A stretch of 8,018 bases of DNA, from contig JBEVIH010000337.1 of NCBI GenBank assembly GCA_040510815.1, forward strand, positions 1 through 8,018, in the 5' to 3' direction. The position numbers and the translations under genes are program-made. The notes under the pieces were generated by a model, which was given only the letters and a program-made list of their open reading frames with translations, was not told where the DNA came from and made no database searches. The DNA is from VAZQ01 sp040510815. Lineage in GTDB: Bacteria > Pseudomonadota > Alphaproteobacteria > Rhizobiales > Xanthobacteraceae. Below are positions 6,242 to 8,018 of this stretch, one piece after another (the stretch's first letter is position 1; every line of letters starts with the position of its first letter).

Positions 6242-7021
6242 TCAGTCGGCGTGCCATCGGCCGAAATGCACCTCGGCCCGGCGTACGATTTCATTGAGCA
6301 CGATGGCCATGGCGGCGAGCACCGAGATCAGGCCCAGCAGCCGGGTCGGATCGAAATTCTGCGTGAACAGCGTGGTGAAGTGGCCGATACCGGCGGTCGA
6401 GACATAGAGCTCGGCGAGCAATACGCCGAGCAGGACGCCGGTCATGCCGAGCCGCATGCCGGCGAAGAAGCTCGGGATCATATGCGGAAAAATGATGTGG
6501 CGCAGCACCTGCCATCGGCTCGCGCCCATCGAGCGCGCGCTCGTGAGCAGGATCGGCTTGATGTTCTGCACGCCCGCGGCGATGGCCACGATGATCGGAA
6601 AGAAGCCGTGGCTCACGCCGAACGCGATCTTGGAGGCGGGGCCGATGCCGAAATAGAGGATGAACAGCGGCAGGATGGTGACTTGCGGCGTGCCGTAGAG
6701 CAGCAGAATGATCGGCATGAAGCTCTTGCGCGCGAACGGCTGGAGCCCGACCGCAAGCCCGACCACGAGCCCGATCACGACCGAGAGCGCGAAGGCGACC
6801 GCGAGTTCCCAGAACGTGAGACGGAGGGCCGCCGGCACCCCGCGGGTATCGAAAACGGCCGGCAGCGACACGAACACGCGCGAGGGTGGGCTGAGAAACA
6901 TCGGGTCCACGAACCAGCGCGCGGCAATCTCCCAGACGAGGAACAGGAGAACGATGACCGCGAGCCGCGCCACCCACGGTCGCCGCATCGCGTGCCGAAA
7001 GGTCGTCGCGGTGCTCGCCAT
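6242..7021 (-). CDS. ABC transporter permease, NitT/TauT (SsuC/TauC) type
   Basis: A 259-residue inner-membrane permease of the BPD_transp_1 family, related to SsuC, TauC and nitrate transporter permeases. Hydrophobic segments are visible at about 20-35, 72-93, 101-125, 133-150, 192-208 and 227-246. The cytoplasmic EAA-type coupling loop that docks on the ATPase is at about 161-193: SARSMGASRWQ, then IIFPHMIPSFFAGMRLG. The LSPPSRVF segment after the first membrane span is typical of this subfamily. Its ATG (7021) overlaps the TGA of the preceding permease gene by one base (TGATG), so the two are probably translated in a coupled way. It shares the same length and loop position with that neighbour, and the two likely form a heterodimeric membrane channel. 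The substrate class cannot be told from the permease. Confidence 0.95.
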   Translation of the reverse strand: MASTATTFRHAMRRPWVARLAVIVLLFLVWEIAARWFVDPMFLSPPSRVFVSLPAVFDTRGVPAALRLTFWELAVAFALSVVIGLVVGLAVGLQPFARKSFMPIILLLYGTPQVTILPLFILYFGIGPASKIAFGVSHGFFPIIVAIAAGVQNIKPILLTSARSMGASRWQVLRHIIFPHMIPSFFAGMRLGMTGVLLGVLLAELYVSTAGIGHFTTLFTQNFDPTRLLGLISVLAAMAIVLNEIVRRAEVHFGRWHAD

Positions 7022-7791
7022 CAGAAACGCTTTCCCCGCGCTTCGAGCGCGGACACGAGCGTATTGAGAATGAGCGCGATGGCAACGACGAAGGCGATAT
7101 AGGCGAACATCCGCGCGATCTCCATCCCTTCGGCGAGATGTACGATGCGGTGGCCGAGACCGGCCAGCGATGCGATGGTCTCGCTGCCGATGATGGAGAG
7201 CAGCGCGACGGTGAATCCCATGCGCATGCCGCTGAGGATGATCGGCAGGGCGGCCGGCATCAGCACGTAGCGGAAAAGCTGGTAGTCCGAGGCCCCCATG
7301 GACCGCGCCGCGACCAAGAACACCTTATCGACATAGCCGAAGCCGGCGATGGTGCTGAGCGCGATCGGAAAGAAGCTGATGGTTGCCCCCAGCGCAATCT
7401 TGGACGCAGGACCAAGCCCGAAGAACAGAACGTAGAGCGGCAGGAACAGAATGATCGGGATCGAATAGATTCCGGCGAACAGCGGCTCGAACACGCGGAT
7501 GCGATATTGCGAGCGGCTGAGCAGGTAGCCGACGATCACCCCCGACGTTGCGGAGATCGCAAAGGCGGCCGCGAGCTCCGTCAGCGTGACGCGCAGATCG
7601 CCGATGAATTCTCCGGTCTTGAGGATGTCCCAGAAATCCTGCAGCACCGTGACCGGATTGGGCAGCAGCAGCGGGCTCACGCGCCAGCGTGTCGTGGCGA
7701 GATACCACAGCACGATGAGCACGATCAGGAACGTCCCCTGAACGGCGCGGCTGGCGAGCCGCCCCTGCCGCTCCTTCCTCGAGGGCGTCAT
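7021..7791 (-). CDS. ABC transporter permease, NitT/TauT (SsuC/TauC) type
   Basis: A 256-residue inner-membrane permease paralogous to the next gene. Hydrophobic spans lie at about 19-33, 71-92, 102-125, 132-150, 190-208 and 227-246. The EAA-type loop at about 161-193 begins AARSMGASDYQ and continues MPAALPIILSGMRMG, contacting the ATPase. LLLPNPVTVLQDF (41-53) and FFGLGPASKIALG (123-135) are subfamily hallmarks; the latter is nearly matched by YFGIGPASKIAFG at the same positions in the neighbour. The start ATG (7791) overlaps the end of the ATPase gene as ATGA. GGGAG (7803-7799) lies 7 nt upstream, supporting this start. It would pair with the other permease and with two copies of the ATPase in an importer. 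Confidence 0.95.
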   Translation of the reverse strand: MTPSRKERQGRLASRAVQGTFLIVLIVLWYLATTRWRVSPLLLPNPVTVLQDFWDILKTGEFIGDLRVTLTELAAAFAISATSGVIVGYLLSRSQYRIRVFEPLFAGIYSIPIILFLPLYVLFFGLGPASKIALGATISFFPIALSTIAGFGYVDKVFLVAARSMGASDYQLFRYVLMPAALPIILSGMRMGFTVALLSIIGSETIASLAGLGHRIVHLAEGMEIARMFAYIAFVVAIALILNTLVSALEARGKRF

Positions 7792-8018
7792 CGCGTCGCT
7801 CCCGCCCCCGCAGCTACGCCGGTATCGGCAATGGTCTTGCGGATCTCGTCGTGCAGGAGCCCGTACAACTGATTGCGGATGGCGGTGAACTTGGCCGAGG
7901 TCACGAAATCGGGCTTGCGCGGGTGCGGCTCGTCGACGTGGATGATTTCCTTGATCGTGCCGGGGCGCGCGGAAAACACCGCGACCCGGTCGGCGAGAAA
8001 GGTGGCTTCGCCCAGGCT
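7788..8018 (-). CDS. ABC transporter ATP-binding protein, C-terminal fragment (NitT/TauT type)
   Basis: Only the last 76 codons are in the window; the rest, including Walker A, signature and Walker B motifs, lies beyond 8018. The frame is open at the edge and begins SLGEATFLADRVAVFSARPG. This is the stretch that follows the H-loop in SsuB/TauB/NrtD-type ATPases, where families read roughly T-H-D-x-x-E-A-x-x-L-A-D-R-V-x-V-x-S-x-R-P-G. The remainder (KEIIHVDEPHPRKPDFVTS and beyond) matches the short C-terminal tail of this subfamily, ending in an Ala/Gly-rich TGVAAGAGATR. The GTG at 7979 is internal and not a start. It ends with TGA (7790-7788), overlapping the ATG of the first permease by four bases (ATGA), and would energise the two permeases from the cytoplasmic side. 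Confidence 0.93.
   Translation of the reverse strand, partial: SLGEATFLADRVAVFSARPGTIKEIIHVDEPHPRKPDFVTSAKFTAIRNQLYGLLHDEIRKTIADTGVAAGAGATR

Noticed and set aside
3788..7102. A 3.3-kb open + strand frame that could encode about 1,100 residues
   Set aside because: It runs antisense across five well-supported - strand genes and their junctions. Its translation is rich in Arg, His, Asp and Gly without recognisable domains, as expected for the complement of G+C-biased codons.

Overview
The window is G+C rich and gene dense, with stops avoided in several frames. That base composition, and the catabolic gene content (HyuB, MmgE/PrpD, NitT/TauT-type ABC transport), suggest a proteobacterium from soil or water, most likely an alphaproteobacterium of the Hyphomicrobiales type. 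This is inference: there is no rRNA or marker gene here to fix the taxon.

Layout. Positions 1-1404 (+) hold the C-terminal part of a hydantoinase B/oxoprolinase subunit whose start lies before the window. Positions 1405-1459 are a short convergent intergenic stretch with a 17-bp tandem repeat and a nested inverted repeat that may be a bidirectional terminator. From 8018 down to 1460 everything is on the - strand and looks like one transcription unit. In transcription order it runs: C-terminal end of an ABC ATPase (8018-7788), permease (7791-7021), second permease (7021-6242), a 4,5-dihydroxyphthalate-decarboxylase-like/solute-binding-type protein (6229-5174), a 111-nt gap, an M24-fold protein (5062-3947), a second and more degenerate M24-fold protein (3936-2824), and an MmgE/PrpD family protein (2824-1460). 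Most junctions overlap by 1-4 nt or are spaced by 10-12 nt, which suggests translational coupling.

How the genes may work together. The layout is that of a small-molecule uptake and catabolism cassette: a NitT/TauT-type importer followed by cytoplasmic enzymes, with a hydantoinase-type amidohydrolase subunit on the facing strand. The substrate cannot be read from the sequence. HyuB and the pita-bread (creatinase/aminopeptidase) fold would suit a cyclic amide, imide or guanidino compound, but this is only a hypothesis.

What deserves a second look. The three downstream enzymes all depart from their family's usual active site. The two adjacent M24 proteins have lost most of the five metal ligands, and the MmgE/PrpD protein has Thr and Met where His is expected. 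The binding-protein-like gene inside the ABC operon has no visible signal peptide. Together these suggest a cassette with unusual chemistry, or families that are misnamed by their relatives. No CRISPR array, tRNA, rRNA, insertion sequence or integrase was seen.
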